Below are positions 8,568 to 18,260 of a stretch of DNA of 64,000 bases, piece by piece. Positions within the stretch are counted from its first letter, which is position 1. Every line of letters starts with the position of its first letter. The stretch covers positions 966,766 through 1,030,765 of the forward strand of contig NZ_JACHJK010000001.1 in NCBI RefSeq assembly GCF_014203595.1, in the 5' to 3' direction. Origin of the DNA: Streptomyces echinatus. GTDB lineage: Bacteria; Actinomycetota; Actinomycetes; Streptomycetales; Streptomycetaceae. The notes below the pieces were generated by a model. That model was not told where the DNA came from. It saw only the letters and a list, made by a program, of their open reading frames with translations, and made no database searches. The translations under genes and the position numbers were made by a program.

Positions 8568-9842
8568 ATGAGCGAACCGAAGGACCGGCACGCGGCCGTC
8601 ACCGGCATCGGGGTGGTCGCGCCCAACGGCACCAGCACCGACACCTTCTGGAAGGCAACCCAGGAGGGCCTGAGCGTCCTCGACCGGGTCACCCGCGAGG
8701 GCTGTGAGCACCTTCCCCTCAAGGTGGCCGGTGAGGTCCGCGCCTTCGACCCGGCGGCGACGATCGAGGAGCGCTTCCTCGTCCAGACCGACCGGTTCAC
8801 GCACTACGCCATGGCCGCGGCCGACTTCGCGCTGGAGGACGCCCGGCTCGGGCAGGGCAGCATCCCCGACGCGCCGTACTCCATCGGCGTGGTCACCGCC
8901 GCCGGCTCCGGCGGCGGCGAGTTCGGCCAGCGCGAACTGCAGCAACTGTGGGGCAAGGGCAGCCGGTTCGTCGGGCCGTACCAGTCCATCGCCTGGTTCT
9001 ACGCCGCGAGCACCGGCCAGGTGTCCATCCGCCGCGGCTTCAAGGGGCCCTGCTCGGTCGTCGCCTCCGACGAGGCCGGCGGCCTGGACGCCCTCGCGCA
9101 CGCGGCACGGGCGGTGCGGCGCGGCACCGACGTGATCGTGGCGGGCTCCACCGAGGCGCCGCTCGCGCCGTACTCGATGGTCTGCCAGCTCGGTTACGAC
9201 GAGCTGAGCCGCGAGGAGGACCCGTCCCGGGCCTACCGCCCGTTCACGGACGGGGCGTGCGGGTTCGTACCGGCCGAGGGCGGTGCGATGCTCGTCGTGG
9301 AGTCGGCGGACGCCGCCCGGGAACGCGGCGCCGACATCCGGGCCTTCGTGGCCGGCCACGGGGCCACCTTCACCGGCGCCTCCCGCTGGGCGGAGTCCCG
9401 GGCGGGCCTCGCCCACGCCATCGGGCAGGCCCTGGCGGAGGCCGGCTGCGCCCCCGAGGAGATCGACGTCGTCTTCGCCGACGCCCTCGGGGTGCCGGAG
9501 GCGGACCGGGCCGAGGCACTGGCCCTCGCCGACGCCCTCGGCGAGCACGGCACCCGGGTACCGGTCACCGCCCCGAAGACCGGCTTCGGCCGCGGATACT
9601 GCGCGGCCCCCGTGCTGGACACCGCGGCGGCCGTGCTGGCGATGGAGCACGGCCTGATCCCGCCGACGCCGAACGTCTTCGACGTCTGCCACGACCTCGA
9701 CCTCGTGACGGGCAGCGCCCGCGTCGCCGAACTGCGGACGGCACTGGTCCTCAGCCGCGGACTCATGGGGTCGAACTCGGCGCTGGTGCTGCGACGTGGC
9801 ACCGGCAGTGCGCCCGTGGGCGAACGACACAGAGAGCTGTGA
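8568..9842 (+). CDS. whiE ORFIV: Chain length factor / ketosynthase beta (whiE ORFIV-like)
   Basis: A 424-aa partner of the ketosynthase that shapes the tunnel and sets polyketide length. It has the thiolase fold of KS-alpha but lacks the active-site Cys: the motif reads VASDEAGGLDAL, so Glu169 occupies the position of KS Cys169, where most chain length factors have Gln. The catalytic His residues are also absent. In whiE systems this subunit directs long chains (from memory about C24). The start ATG at 8568 follows GAGGA. The next gene, the ACP, begins 23 bases after its stop. Confidence 0.95.
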   Translation: MSEPKDRHAAVTGIGVVAPNGTSTDTFWKATQEGLSVLDRVTREGCEHLPLKVAGEVRAFDPAATIEERFLVQTDRFTHYAMAAADFALEDARLGQGSIPDAPYSIGVVTAAGSGGGEFGQRELQQLWGKGSRFVGPYQSIAWFYAASTGQVSIRRGFKGPCSVVASDEAGGLDALAHAARAVRRGTDVIVAGSTEAPLAPYSMVCQLGYDELSREEDPSRAYRPFTDGACGFVPAEGGAMLVVESADAARERGADIRAFVAGHGATFTGASRWAESRAGLAHAIGQALAEAGCAPEEIDVVFADALGVPEADRAEALALADALGEHGTRVPVTAPKTGFGRGYCAAPVLDTAAAVLAMEHGLIPPTPNVFDVCHDLDLVTGSARVAELRTALVLSRGLMGSNSALVLRRGTGSAPVGERHREL

Positions 9843-9865
9843 GCACAGCAAAGGAGGAAATCACC

Positions 9866-10601
<736 letters not shown>

Positions 10602-10622
10602 GCCGGACGACAGGAGACGACC

Positions 10623-10955
10623 GTGCACCAGGCCCTGATCGTCGCCCGGATGGCCCCGGGCTCCGCCCCCGGCATCGCCAAGGTGTTCGCGGACTCCGAC
10701 CGGGGAGAGCTGCCGCACCTCGTCGGGGTCGTCCGGCGCAGCCTCTTCCAGTTCGGCGATGTGTACATGCACCTCATCGAGTCCGAACGCGACCCCGGAC
10801 CGGCCATCGCCAAGGTCACCTCGCATCCCGAGTTCAGGGAGGTCAGCGAGCGGCTGTCGGCGTACGTCAGCGCGTACGACCCGGAGACCTGGAGGTCCCC
10901 AAAGGACGCCATGGCCCAGCGCTTCTACCTGTGGGAGCGCGACGGCGGCGGCTGA
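10623..10955 (+). CDS. whiE ORFVII: TcmI-type polyketide cyclase (whiE ORFVII-like)
   Basis: A 110-aa ferredoxin-like cyclase of the TcmI family, expected to close a later ring of the polycyclic aromatic product. Typical features are the N-terminal ALIVARMAPGSAPGIAKVFADSD, the central GDVYMHLIE strand and the C-terminal QRFYLWE. The GTG at 10623 follows ACAGGAGACGACC. It is the last rightward gene of the operon, ended by a large hairpin shared with the O-methyltransferase gene. Confidence 0.93.
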   Translation: MHQALIVARMAPGSAPGIAKVFADSDRGELPHLVGVVRRSLFQFGDVYMHLIESERDPGPAIAKVTSHPEFREVSERLSAYVSAYDPETWRSPKDAMAQRFYLWERDGGG

Positions 10956-10967
10956 ACCCCGTCCGGA

Positions 10968-11012
10968 ACACCGGTGCCGGGCCCGCGTCGGACGCGGACC
11001 CGGCACCGGTGT
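10968..11012. terminator. Bidirectional terminator of the polyketide operon
   Basis: A long hairpin: 14 perfect pairs, one C/A mismatch and four more pairs around the GTCGGAC region. It lies between the convergent cyclase and O-methyltransferase genes. Confidence 0.85.
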
Positions 11013-11030
11013 GCTGGGGGAGGAGTGCGC

Positions 11031-12095
11031 TCACCCGGGCACCCTGCAGTCGAAGGCGTGCAGGTAGGGGTTGACCGGCTGGACTTCACCGACCTCCAGG
11101 CCCGCCGCCCTGAGCCGGCCGGTCATGCTGTCGGTGGTGTGCTTGGCCCCGCCGACGTTCAGGAGCAGCAGCAGGTCCATGGCGGTGCTGAACCGCATCG
11201 ACGGGGTGTCGTCGACGAGGTTCTCGATCACCACGACCCGGGCGCCGGGCCCGCCCGCCTCGACCACGTTGCGCAGCAGCCGGGCGGTGGACTCGTCGTC
11301 CCACTCCAGGATGTTCTTGATGACGTAGACGTCGGCCTCGACCGGGACGGCCTCGCGGATGTCGCCCGGCACGATGTGCGCCCGGTCCGCCAGGTCCCCG
11401 CCCTCGCGCAGCCGCGGCAGGGCGTTGCCCACCACCCGCGGCAGGTCCAGCAGATAGCCCCGCATCTCCGGGTACTTGTCCAGCAGGCAGGCCACCACGT
11501 GCCCCTGCCCGCCGCCGAGGTCCGCGACCGACCTGCTGCCGGACAGGTCCAGCAGCGCGGCGACATCGCGTGCCGACTGCTCGCTGGACGTCGTCATCGC
11601 CCGGTTGAAGACGTCCGCCGACTCCGGGGCGTCCTCGTTCAGGTAGCCGAAGAACTCCTTGCCGTACAGGTCCTCGACGACGTTCCGGCCGGTGCGCACC
11701 GCCTGGTCGAGCTTCGGCCAGGCGTCCCAGGTCCAGGGCTCGGTGCACCACAGGGAGATGTCGCGCAGGCTGTTCGGGTCGTCCACACGGAGCAGCCGGG
11801 ACATCTCGGTGTGGGCGAAGGTCCCGTCGGGCCGCTCGGCCAAGACGCCGTAGCAGGACAGGGCGCGCAGCAGCCGGCGCAGCGGCTTCGGCTCGGTGCG
11901 CACCGCGGTCGCGAGGCTCTCCACGGTCATGGGGGCGTCGCCGAGCGCGTCGGCGACACCGAGCCGGGCGGCGGCGCGGACGGCGGCGGCGCAGGCCGCC
12001 CCGAACACCAGCTCGCGCAGCCGCATCGACGGCAGGGGGGAGGGAGATACGCCCGGCTCCACCGGAGCCGAGAGGGCGGGGGACGGTGCGGTCAT
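11031..12095 (-). CDS. SAM-dependent O-methyltransferase, polyketide tailoring type
   Basis: A 354-aa enzyme of the acetylserotonin/TcmN-TcmO O-methyltransferase family. It has an N-terminal dimerisation winged helix (about 20-110), the SAM-binding motif VADLGGGQGHVVACLL, and the acidic and post-motifs DLPRVV, PGDIRE and YVIKNILEWDD, with the family Trp-Asp in the catalytic region. It most likely methylates a phenol of the cluster's product. The S. coelicolor whiE cluster as I remember it has no such gene, so the pigment here may carry an extra methoxy group. It is convergent with the operon, sharing a terminator. Confidence 0.88.
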   Translation of the reverse strand: MTAPSPALSAPVEPGVSPSPLPSMRLRELVFGAACAAAVRAAARLGVADALGDAPMTVESLATAVRTEPKPLRRLLRALSCYGVLAERPDGTFAHTEMSRLLRVDDPNSLRDISLWCTEPWTWDAWPKLDQAVRTGRNVVEDLYGKEFFGYLNEDAPESADVFNRAMTTSSEQSARDVAALLDLSGSRSVADLGGGQGHVVACLLDKYPEMRGYLLDLPRVVGNALPRLREGGDLADRAHIVPGDIREAVPVEADVYVIKNILEWDDESTARLLRNVVEAGGPGARVVVIENLVDDTPSMRFSTAMDLLLLLNVGGAKHTTDSMTGRLRAAGLEVGEVQPVNPYLHAFDCRVPG

Positions 12096-12138
12096 GTGCC
12101 GCCTTCCTTCCTTGCTTGGGTCGGGTACGGCCGTCCGG

Positions 12139-13248
12139 TCAGCACAGGCCCGAGGGCTTGGAGGACCGGCAGAAGTTGCTGTCGAAGGCGTTGGCGCTCT
12201 TGGTGGTCTCCTGGTTCACGAGGTCCGCCGGGGAGTTGCCGCTCAGGCTGTTCCCGGCGATCAGGTTCCGTTCGCTCTTGGCGCCCACGAAGCTCTTGAA
12301 CAGGACGATGCCGCCCGAGAGCGGGGACTTGCCGGAGTGGCCGGTGACCATGTTCTGCGTCACCACGGCCTTCTCGGTACCGGTCAGGACGATGCCGGAA
12401 CCCTTGAGGTAGGGCAGCCGGGCGGTCTTCGGGCAGTACTTGTTGTTCCGCTCGACGACGTTGTAGCTGACGGTCAGGTCGCCCGTCTTCGGTTTGTTCT
12501 CGTCACCGACGACGAACAGGCCCGCGCAGTTGCCGCTGATGCGGTTGTGCGCGACGGAGAGGTTGCGCAGCCGGCGGACGGTGATGCCGATCCGGTTGCC
12601 CTCCACGAGGTTCTCCGAGACCCGCGTGCCCTTGCTGTTCGTGGCGCCCTTCTCGGCCGTCACGGTGTTGGCGAGGAACAGCCCCGCGTCCCCGTTGTCG
12701 CGGGCGGTGTTGTTCCGGAACACCGCGCGGGTGGAGTGCTCGTCGGCGATGCCCCACTGGCCGTTGTGGTCGGCGGTCACCCGCTTCACGGCCAGCCGGT
12801 CGGTGCCCATGGACCACACGCCGGTCTTGGCGTAGCCGGTCACCCTGAGGTCGGAGACGGTGACGTCCGGCAGGGCCTTGTTCTTGCCGCCGATCACGCA
12901 GATGCCGTTGCCGGCCTGGCGGCAGGTGGGCGAGCTCTTCTTGGGGCGCGGCGCGGACTCGGTCCGCCCGGGCGCCGCGGACTTGGTCTTCCTGGGCGGC
13001 CGGAGCACGGTGTCCGGGCCCACACCGCGCAGGGTCAGACCGGGCGTCTTCACCGTGACGCTCTCGCGGTAGGTGCCGGCCAGCACGAGCACGGTGTCGC
13101 CGGACCGGGCGGCGTTCACCGCCTTCTGGATCGACTCGCCCGGCCGCACCACGAGGGTCCGGTGGGCGGCCGACGCCGGGGTGGTGCCGAGGAACGCACC
13201 GGCGAGGGTGGCGGTGGTCGCGAGGTACGCGATATGGCGTTTTTTCAC
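12139..13248 (-). CDS. Secreted right-handed parallel beta-helix protein
   Basis: A 369-aa exported protein with a Sec signal peptide (basic start MKKRH, hydrophobic core, ASA-A cleavage region near residue 28). From about 30 the sequence has the repeats of a right-handed parallel beta-helix (PGESIQKAVNAARSGDTVLVLAGTYRE, then Asn-rich rungs such as NNTARDNGDAGLFLAN). Four or more Cys residues could form disulfides. Such folds occur in polysaccharide lyases and adhesins, but I see no clear lyase active site. It is read leftward behind the O-methyltransferase gene, 43 bases apart, so it may not belong to the pigment pathway. Confidence 0.82.
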   Translation of the reverse strand: MKKRHIAYLATTATLAGAFLGTTPASAAHRTLVVRPGESIQKAVNAARSGDTVLVLAGTYRESVTVKTPGLTLRGVGPDTVLRPPRKTKSAAPGRTESAPRPKKSSPTCRQAGNGICVIGGKNKALPDVTVSDLRVTGYAKTGVWSMGTDRLAVKRVTADHNGQWGIADEHSTRAVFRNNTARDNGDAGLFLANTVTAEKGATNSKGTRVSENLVEGNRIGITVRRLRNLSVAHNRISGNCAGLFVVGDENKPKTGDLTVSYNVVERNNKYCPKTARLPYLKGSGIVLTGTEKAVVTQNMVTGHSGKSPLSGGIVLFKSFVGAKSERNLIAGNSLSGNSPADLVNQETTKSANAFDSNFCRSSKPSGLC

Positions 13249-13330
13249 ACCCTGAAGGCTAGGAGCGCATGAGCTGATTACCGGCCGGATGCTCCGTTCG
13301 GCGGCGTGTCAACGGGCCCGCAAACGCCGA

Positions 13331-13350
13331 AGCGCCCCCGAAGGGGCGCT
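13331..13350 (-). terminator. Hairpin after DUF4191 gene
   Basis: An 8-bp stem (AGCGCCCC/GGGGCGCT) closed by a UUCG loop on the minus strand, 25 bases beyond the DUF4191 stop codon. It likely ends the DUF4191 transcript before the beta-helix gene. Confidence 0.7.
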
Positions 13351-13374
13351 CGGCCGGGTGGAGGGGCGGGCCGC

Positions 13375-14076
13375 TCAGCGACCCCGGGGGCCGCCCTTCG
13401 GCAGCTTCATGCCCTTGGGCATGGGCCCCTTCGGCAGCGGCATGTTGCTCATCAGGTCGCCCATGGCCCGCAGCCGGTCGTTGGTGGCCGTGACCTGGGG
13501 GCCGGTGAGGACGCGCGGCAGCTTCAGCATGGTCGTGCGGACCTTCTTCAGCTCGACCTGGCCCTCGCCGGTGCCGACGATCAGGTCGTGCACCGGCACG
13601 TCCGCGACGATGCGGTTCATCTTCTTCTTCTCGGCGGCCAGCAGGCTCTTCACCCGGTTCGGGTTGCCCTCGGCGACCAGCACGATGCCGGCCTTGCCGA
13701 CCGCCCGGTGCACCACGTCCTGGCTGCGGTTCATCGCCACCGCGGGGGTCGTCGTCCAGCCCCGGCCGATGTTGTCCAGCACGGCCGCTGCGGCACCCGG
13801 CTGGCCCTCCATCTGGCCGAAGGCGGCCCGCTCGGCCCGGCGGCCGAACACGATCGCCGTCGCAAGCAGCGCGACCAGCAGGCCGAAGACGCCCAGGTAC
13901 CACGGGTGGTCGATCAAGAAGCCGATCGCGAGGAAGACACCGAAGGTGCCGATGCCGACGGCCGCGAGCACAAGGCCGAGCATCTTGTCGGCCTTGCGGG
14001 TCATCTTGTACGTGAGGGCGATCTGCTTCAGTCGCCCGGCATTCGCGGCGTCCGCCGCGGGTTCCTTCCTCGCCAT
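13375..14076 (-). CDS. DUF4191 membrane protein
   Basis: A 233-aa protein with a basic cytoplasmic N-terminus (KQIALTYKMTRKADK) and two adjacent transmembrane helices at about 35-80, followed by a conserved cytoplasmic domain with the GRGWTTTPAVAMNRSQDVVHRAVGKAGIVLVAEG block. It belongs to the DUF4191 family, conserved in actinobacteria next to the lipoate genes and of unknown function; the C-terminal Gly/Pro/Lys-rich tail is typical. It marks the return to the conserved core to the right of the pigment block. Confidence 0.88.
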   Translation of the reverse strand: MARKEPAADAANAGRLKQIALTYKMTRKADKMLGLVLAAVGIGTFGVFLAIGFLIDHPWYLGVFGLLVALLATAIVFGRRAERAAFGQMEGQPGAAAAVLDNIGRGWTTTPAVAMNRSQDVVHRAVGKAGIVLVAEGNPNRVKSLLAAEKKKMNRIVADVPVHDLIVGTGEGQVELKKVRTTMLKLPRVLTGPQVTATNDRLRAMGDLMSNMPLPKGPMPKGMKLPKGGPRGR

Positions 14077-14135
14077 GCCACGAAGTCTACGTGCCCCCGG
14101 GAGCGCGGACGACGGCAGTGCCCGGCGGGAGGGCG

Positions 14136-14357
14136 TCAGGGCCGGTCGGCGGCCTGTTCCAGGACCCGCTGGGCCTCGACCCGGTCCTTGGCGCGACGGC
14201 GGTCCTCCAGGACGGAGGTCCAGGCGTTGCGGCGGGCGGTGCGCTGGCCGCCGCTCATCAGCAGGGACTCGACGGCGCGGAGGGCGTCGGTGAACGACGG
14301 GATGGCGGTGGCGCGGGTCTCTTTCGGCAGTACTTCGTAGACGGGCGCGGCCTGCAT
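14136..14357 (-). CDS. Small conserved protein, 73 aa
   Basis: A short hydrophilic protein beginning MQAAPVYEVLPKETR with an Arg-rich middle (SGGQRTARRNAWTSVLEDRRRAKDR). The ATG at 14357 is preferred over an upstream in-frame ATG because the frame ahead of it is poor and a purine-rich GGGGGGACC precedes it. It lies between lipA and the DUF4191 gene in the same direction. Small proteins of this type keep this place in other Streptomyces, from memory, but no function is known. Confidence 0.7.
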   Translation of the reverse strand: MQAAPVYEVLPKETRATAIPSFTDALRAVESLLMSGGQRTARRNAWTSVLEDRRRAKDRVEAQRVLEQAADRP

Positions 14358-14482
14358 GATCGAGGTCCCCCCTCGGAGCGGTGGAGATACGGGGTGTGAT
14401 ACGAGAGTCACTGATTGGTGTTACCAGGGCATGTCCGACCGGTCAAACACCGATGAAACCTTGATGCGGGAGTCGAAACGCC

Positions 14483-14533
14483 GACGCGGCCCTGACGGCC
14501 GCCCTCATCAGCGAGGACGGTCAGGACCGCGTC
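14483..14533 (-). terminator. Hairpin downstream of lipA
   Basis: An interrupted inverted repeat (GACGCGG-c-CCTGAC paired with GTCAGG-a-CCGCGTC) 60-110 bases past the lipA stop, before the small 73-aa gene. It probably ends the lipA transcript. Confidence 0.6.
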
Positions 14534-14593
14534 GAGTCGGCCATTACTGGCCGGTAATTGCTTGTGCGCGAATTCACACGGGCGGGGGCGGCC

Positions 14594-15559
14594 TCAGACC
14601 GCCTGGGCCGCGATGTACGCGCCCCGCTTCTCGACGGCCATCTGGTAGAGACGGCCGGCGCGGTACGAGGAGCGCACCAGCGGGCCGGACATCACACCGG
14701 AGAAGCCGATCTGCTCGGCCTCCTCCTTCAGCTCCACGAACTCGTGCGGCTTCACCCAGCGCTCCACCGGGTGGTGGCGCACGGAGGGGCGCAGGTACTG
14801 GGTGATGGTGACCAGCTCGCAGCCGGCGTCGTGCAGCTGCCTGAGCGCCTCGCCGACCTCCTCGCGGGTCTCGCCCATGCCGAGGATCAGGTTCGACTTG
14901 GTCACCAGGCCGAAGTCGCGGGCCTCGGTGATGACCTTCAGCGAGCGCTCGTAGCGGAAGCCGGGGCGGATCCGCTTGAAGATCCGGGGCACGGTCTCGA
15001 CGTTGTGCGCGAAGACCTCGGGCCGGGACTCGAAGACCTCGGCCAGCTGCTCGGGGACCGCGTTGAAGTCGGGGGCCAGCAGCTCCACCTTGGTGCGGCC
15101 GCCCTCGCGCTCCGCCGTCTGCGCGTGGATCTGGCGCACGGTCTCGGCGTACAGCCAGGCGCCGCCGTCCTCCAGGTCGTCCCGGGCGACGCCGGTGATG
15201 GTGGCGTAGTTCAGGTCCATGGTGACCACGGACTCACCCACCCGGCGCGGCTCGTCACGGTCGAGCGCCTCGGGCTTGCCGGTGTCGATCTGGCAGAAGT
15301 CGCAGCGCCGGGTGCACTGGTCGCCGCCGATGAGGAAGGTCGCCTCGCGGTCCTCCCAGCACTCGTAGATGTTCGGGCAGCCGGCTTCCTGGCAGACCGT
15401 GTGCAGGCCCTCGCTCTTCACGAGGTTCTGCATCTTCGTGTACTCGGGGCCCATTTTCGCCCGGGTCTTGATCCACTCGGGCTTGCGCTCGATGGGGGTC
15501 TGGCTGTTGCGGACCTCCAGGCGCAGCATCTTGCGTCCGTCGGGTGCGACTGCGGACAC
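14594..15559 (-). CDS. lipA: Lipoyl synthase
   Basis: A radical-SAM enzyme of 321 aa that inserts two sulfurs into protein-bound octanoyl groups to make lipoyl cofactors for the 2-oxoacid dehydrogenase complexes. Both 4Fe-4S sites are visible: the auxiliary cluster at Cys56, Cys61, Cys67 ([12 protein letters not shown]) and the radical-SAM triad Cys82, Cys86, Cys89 (CTRRCDFC). The GTG at 15559 follows AGGGAG; a longer frame upstream runs into the lipB spacer without homology. It works after LipB, whose gene lies 118 bases upstream, and serves the E2 protein encoded at 29304-31100. Confidence 0.97.
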   Translation of the reverse strand: MSAVAPDGRKMLRLEVRNSQTPIERKPEWIKTRAKMGPEYTKMQNLVKSEGLHTVCQEAGCPNIYECWEDREATFLIGGDQCTRRCDFCQIDTGKPEALDRDEPRRVGESVVTMDLNYATITGVARDDLEDGGAWLYAETVRQIHAQTAEREGGRTKVELLAPDFNAVPEQLAEVFESRPEVFAHNVETVPRIFKRIRPGFRYERSLKVITEARDFGLVTKSNLILGMGETREEVGEALRQLHDAGCELVTITQYLRPSVRHHPVERWVKPHEFVELKEEAEQIGFSGVMSGPLVRSSYRAGRLYQMAVEKRGAYIAAQAV

Positions 15560-15677
15560 GACCGGCTCCCTAAGCTTTGATTCCTCGGCGCACACCAGGG
15601 TACGCCCGTGCTCTTCGCGCCTTGCCGCTGAGACCAACCTCACTGATGCAGGGCGCATTCCCGGACGGCCGGACGGA

Positions 15678-16475
15678 TCAGGCGGACGCCCGCTCGATCA
15701 CCCGGGGGGCGAGTTCCGCGTGCTCCAGGATGTCCTTCAGGTGCTTCTCGATCACCGGCAGAACCTCCTCGATCGTGATGTCCCGGCCCAGCTCGCTCGC
15801 GAGGGAGGCGACGCCGGCGTCCCGGATCCCGCACGGGATGATCCGGTCGAACCACTTCATGTCGGGGTTCACGTTGAACGAGAAGCCGTGCATGGTCACG
15901 CCCTTGGCCACCCGGATGCCGATCTGGGCGATCTTGCGGTCCTCGCGCCGCTGGCCCGCGTTGGAGGGCGCGTACTCCGGGCCGTTGAGGCGCGGGTCGA
16001 ACTCCTCGTCGGTCAGTCGGGGGTCGAAGTCCAGCGACAGACCGCCGAGCGCCGGCCGCTGCTCGACCGGGTCGCCGAGCACCCACACGCCGCTGCGGCC
16101 CTCGACCCGGGTGGTCTCCAGGCCGAACTCGGCGCAGGCGCGGATGATCGCCTCCTCCAGCCGCCGGACGTGCGCGACCACGTCCACCGGGCGGGGCAGC
16201 TTCTGGATCGGGTAACCCACCAGCTGGCCCGGGCCGTGCCAGGTGATCTTGCCGCCGCGGTCCACGTCGATGACCGGGGTGCCGTCCAGCGGGCGCTCGC
16301 TGTCCTCGGTGCGCCGGCCCGCGGTGTACACCGGCGGGTGTTCCAGGAGGATCACCGTGTCGGGGACCGCGTCGGCGAACCGGGCCGCGTGCACCCGGCG
16401 CTGCTCGTCCCAGGCCTCCTGGTAATCGACGGCATCCGCACCGAACCCCATGCGGACGAACCGCAACTCACTCAC
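15678..16475 (-). CDS. lipB: Octanoyltransferase
   Basis: It transfers octanoate from ACP to the lipoyl domains, the first step of lipoate assembly. The protein has 265 aa. Motifs are [18 protein letters not shown] (73-90), the catalytic Lys181 ([11 protein letters not shown]) and Cys215 (IPCGIRD). The stretch between about 134 and 180, rich in Asp/Glu/Pro, is longer than in the enterobacterial enzyme; I believe this insert is usual in Streptomyces. The GTG at 16475 begins the conserved VSELRFV. lipA follows on the same strand. Confidence 0.96.
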   Translation of the reverse strand: MSELRFVRMGFGADAVDYQEAWDEQRRVHAARFADAVPDTVILLEHPPVYTAGRRTEDSERPLDGTPVIDVDRGGKITWHGPGQLVGYPIQKLPRPVDVVAHVRRLEEAIIRACAEFGLETTRVEGRSGVWVLGDPVEQRPALGGLSLDFDPRLTDEEFDPRLNGPEYAPSNAGQRREDRKIAQIGIRVAKGVTMHGFSFNVNPDMKWFDRIIPCGIRDAGVASLASELGRDITIEEVLPVIEKHLKDILEHAELAPRVIERASA

Positions 16476-16715
16476 GGCAAGCGCCTCCCTCAGCGAACCG
16501 GTGTGTCAGGCACGTAACGCGCCCACGCCACTGTACGTCCGACCGGAGTACGTCAGCTGTGCGGGCGTTCCTCACACGATCGGATGAATGAACGGCGAAG
16601 CATGTGATCGTCTGCTCACTCTCCGCTACATTCGCGCCGTTCGTGAGGCCATAAGGGCTGCTCACAGGCAATCCGGGCACTTCAGAGGCCCGGAAGGCAG
16701 GAGACCGCACCGCAG

Positions 16716-18185
16716 ATGACGGACCGACCCGCGCAGCGCACCCCCAACCGCCAGCTCGCCGCGCTCATCGCAGAAGCGGGGTTCTCCAACGCGGGTCTGG
16801 CCCGTCGCGTCGACCAGCTCGGCCTGGAGCACGGGCTGGACCTCAGATACGACAAGACGTCCGTGACCCGCTGGCTGCGCGGACAGCAGCCGCGCGGCAC
16901 GACGCCCGCTCTCATCGCCGAGGTGTTCACCCGCCGGCTCGGACGCCGGCTCACCGCCCAGGACCTCGGCCTGGACGCCTGCGCACCGGTGTACGCCGGC
17001 CTGGAGTTCGCGGCCACCCCGGAGGAGGCCGTCGACATCGTCAGCGGGCTGTGGCGCAAGGACTCCGGCAGCCACGCCGAGCTGCGCAAGATCGCCTTCA
17101 CGCCGGCGGGGCTGGTCGTGCCCAGCCGGGACTGGCTCATCGGCAAGCCCGACGACCGGGTGGCCCGCGAGCCGGCGCCCCGGGTGCCGCAGCAGAGCCG
17201 GCCCGGTGCGGCCAGGCCGCAGCCGCAGCCGGGAATGCCGGCCGTGGCCCGGCCGCGCGGGCAGGCCGAGCGCGGCCCCGGGCACCGGGTCAGCGGCGGT
17301 GACATCGCCGCGCTGCGCTCGGTCGGCGAGCTGTTCCGCACGCTCGACGACCGGTTCGGCGGCGGCCACGCCCGCCAGGCACTCGTGCGCTACCTGGAGC
17401 ACGAGTGCGAGCCGATGCTCCGCGGCAGCTACGACGAGCAGACCGGCCGCCGGCTCTTCGGCGCCGCCGCCGACCTGACCCGGCTCGCGGGCTGGACGTC
17501 GTACGACATCGCCGCGCACGGACTCGCGCAGCGCTACTTCGTGCAGGCCCTGCGCCTCGCCCAGGCGGCCGGCGACCGGGCGTACGGCTCCTACGTCCTG
17601 GTCACCATGAGCCGTCAGGCCGTCTACCTCGGCCACGGCAGGGAGGCCGTGCAGCTGGCGCGGGTCGCCCAGCAGGGCGTCGGCACCGGCGCCCCGCCCG
17701 TCGTCCAGGCGCTGCTGCACGCGTCCGAGGCGCGGGCGCACGGCGTCCTGGGCGAGGTACGGGCGTGCACCGCGGCGCTGGTGCGGGCCGAGCGCGCGCT
17801 CGAGGCGGCCCGGCCCGGGGACGACGTGCCGTACTGGGCCGCGTTCTTCGACGAGGCGCAGCTCGCCGACGAGTTCGGGCACTGCCACCGGGACCTGCAG
17901 CAGTACCGGGCCGCCGCGCAGCACGCCGAGCGCGCCCTCCAGCTGCGGGCGGCCGGCTATGCCCGCAGCCGCCTGTTCTGCCGGGTCGTGCTCGCCACCG
18001 CCCGGCTCGGCCTCGGCGAACTCGACCAGGCGTGCGCGCTGGCGGCGGAGGCCGCCGGCCAGGCCGCGGAGATGCGGTCCGCCCGCGCGGTGGAGTACGT
18101 CAAGGAATTCGAACGCCGCCTGGAGCCGTACCGCGACGCGGCCCCGGTACGGGGCTACCGGGAGAAGGTGGCGGCCCTGGGCTGA
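16716..18185 (+). CDS. TPR-containing transcriptional regulator
   Basis: A 489-aa protein with an N-terminal DNA-binding-like region (about 10-75, NRQLAALIAEAGFSNAGLARRVDQLG...KTSVTRWLRGQQPRG, a cro-like helix-turn-helix) and a C-terminal half (about 200-480) made of TPR-like helix pairs. A Pro/Arg/Gln-rich linker joins them (about 155-185). It resembles the Streptomyces group that includes NsdA, a negative regulator of development and antibiotics, but I cannot say which paralogue this is. It diverges from lipB across a 240-bp gap and ends at a clear hairpin. Confidence 0.8.
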   Translation: MTDRPAQRTPNRQLAALIAEAGFSNAGLARRVDQLGLEHGLDLRYDKTSVTRWLRGQQPRGTTPALIAEVFTRRLGRRLTAQDLGLDACAPVYAGLEFAATPEEAVDIVSGLWRKDSGSHAELRKIAFTPAGLVVPSRDWLIGKPDDRVAREPAPRVPQQSRPGAARPQPQPGMPAVARPRGQAERGPGHRVSGGDIAALRSVGELFRTLDDRFGGGHARQALVRYLEHECEPMLRGSYDEQTGRRLFGAAADLTRLAGWTSYDIAAHGLAQRYFVQALRLAQAAGDRAYGSYVLVTMSRQAVYLGHGREAVQLARVAQQGVGTGAPPVVQALLHASEARAHGVLGEVRACTAALVRAERALEAARPGDDVPYWAAFFDEAQLADEFGHCHRDLQQYRAAAQHAERALQLRAAGYARSRLFCRVVLATARLGLGELDQACALAAEAAGQAAEMRSARAVEYVKEFERRLEPYRDAAPVRGYREKVAALG

Positions 18186-18208
18186 ACACCGGCGGCCGCG
18201 GCCCGCCA

Positions 18209-18235
18209 CCCCGGCCACGCCCGTCGTGGCCGGGG
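18209..18235. terminator. Bidirectional terminator
   Basis: A perfect 11-bp stem (CCCCGGCCACG/CGTGGCCGGGG) with a 5-base loop lies between the convergent TPR regulator and FAD oxidoreductase genes. Confidence 0.75.
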
Positions 18236-18260
18236 GCGCCGGCCGGGGGCGTCGGTGCGG

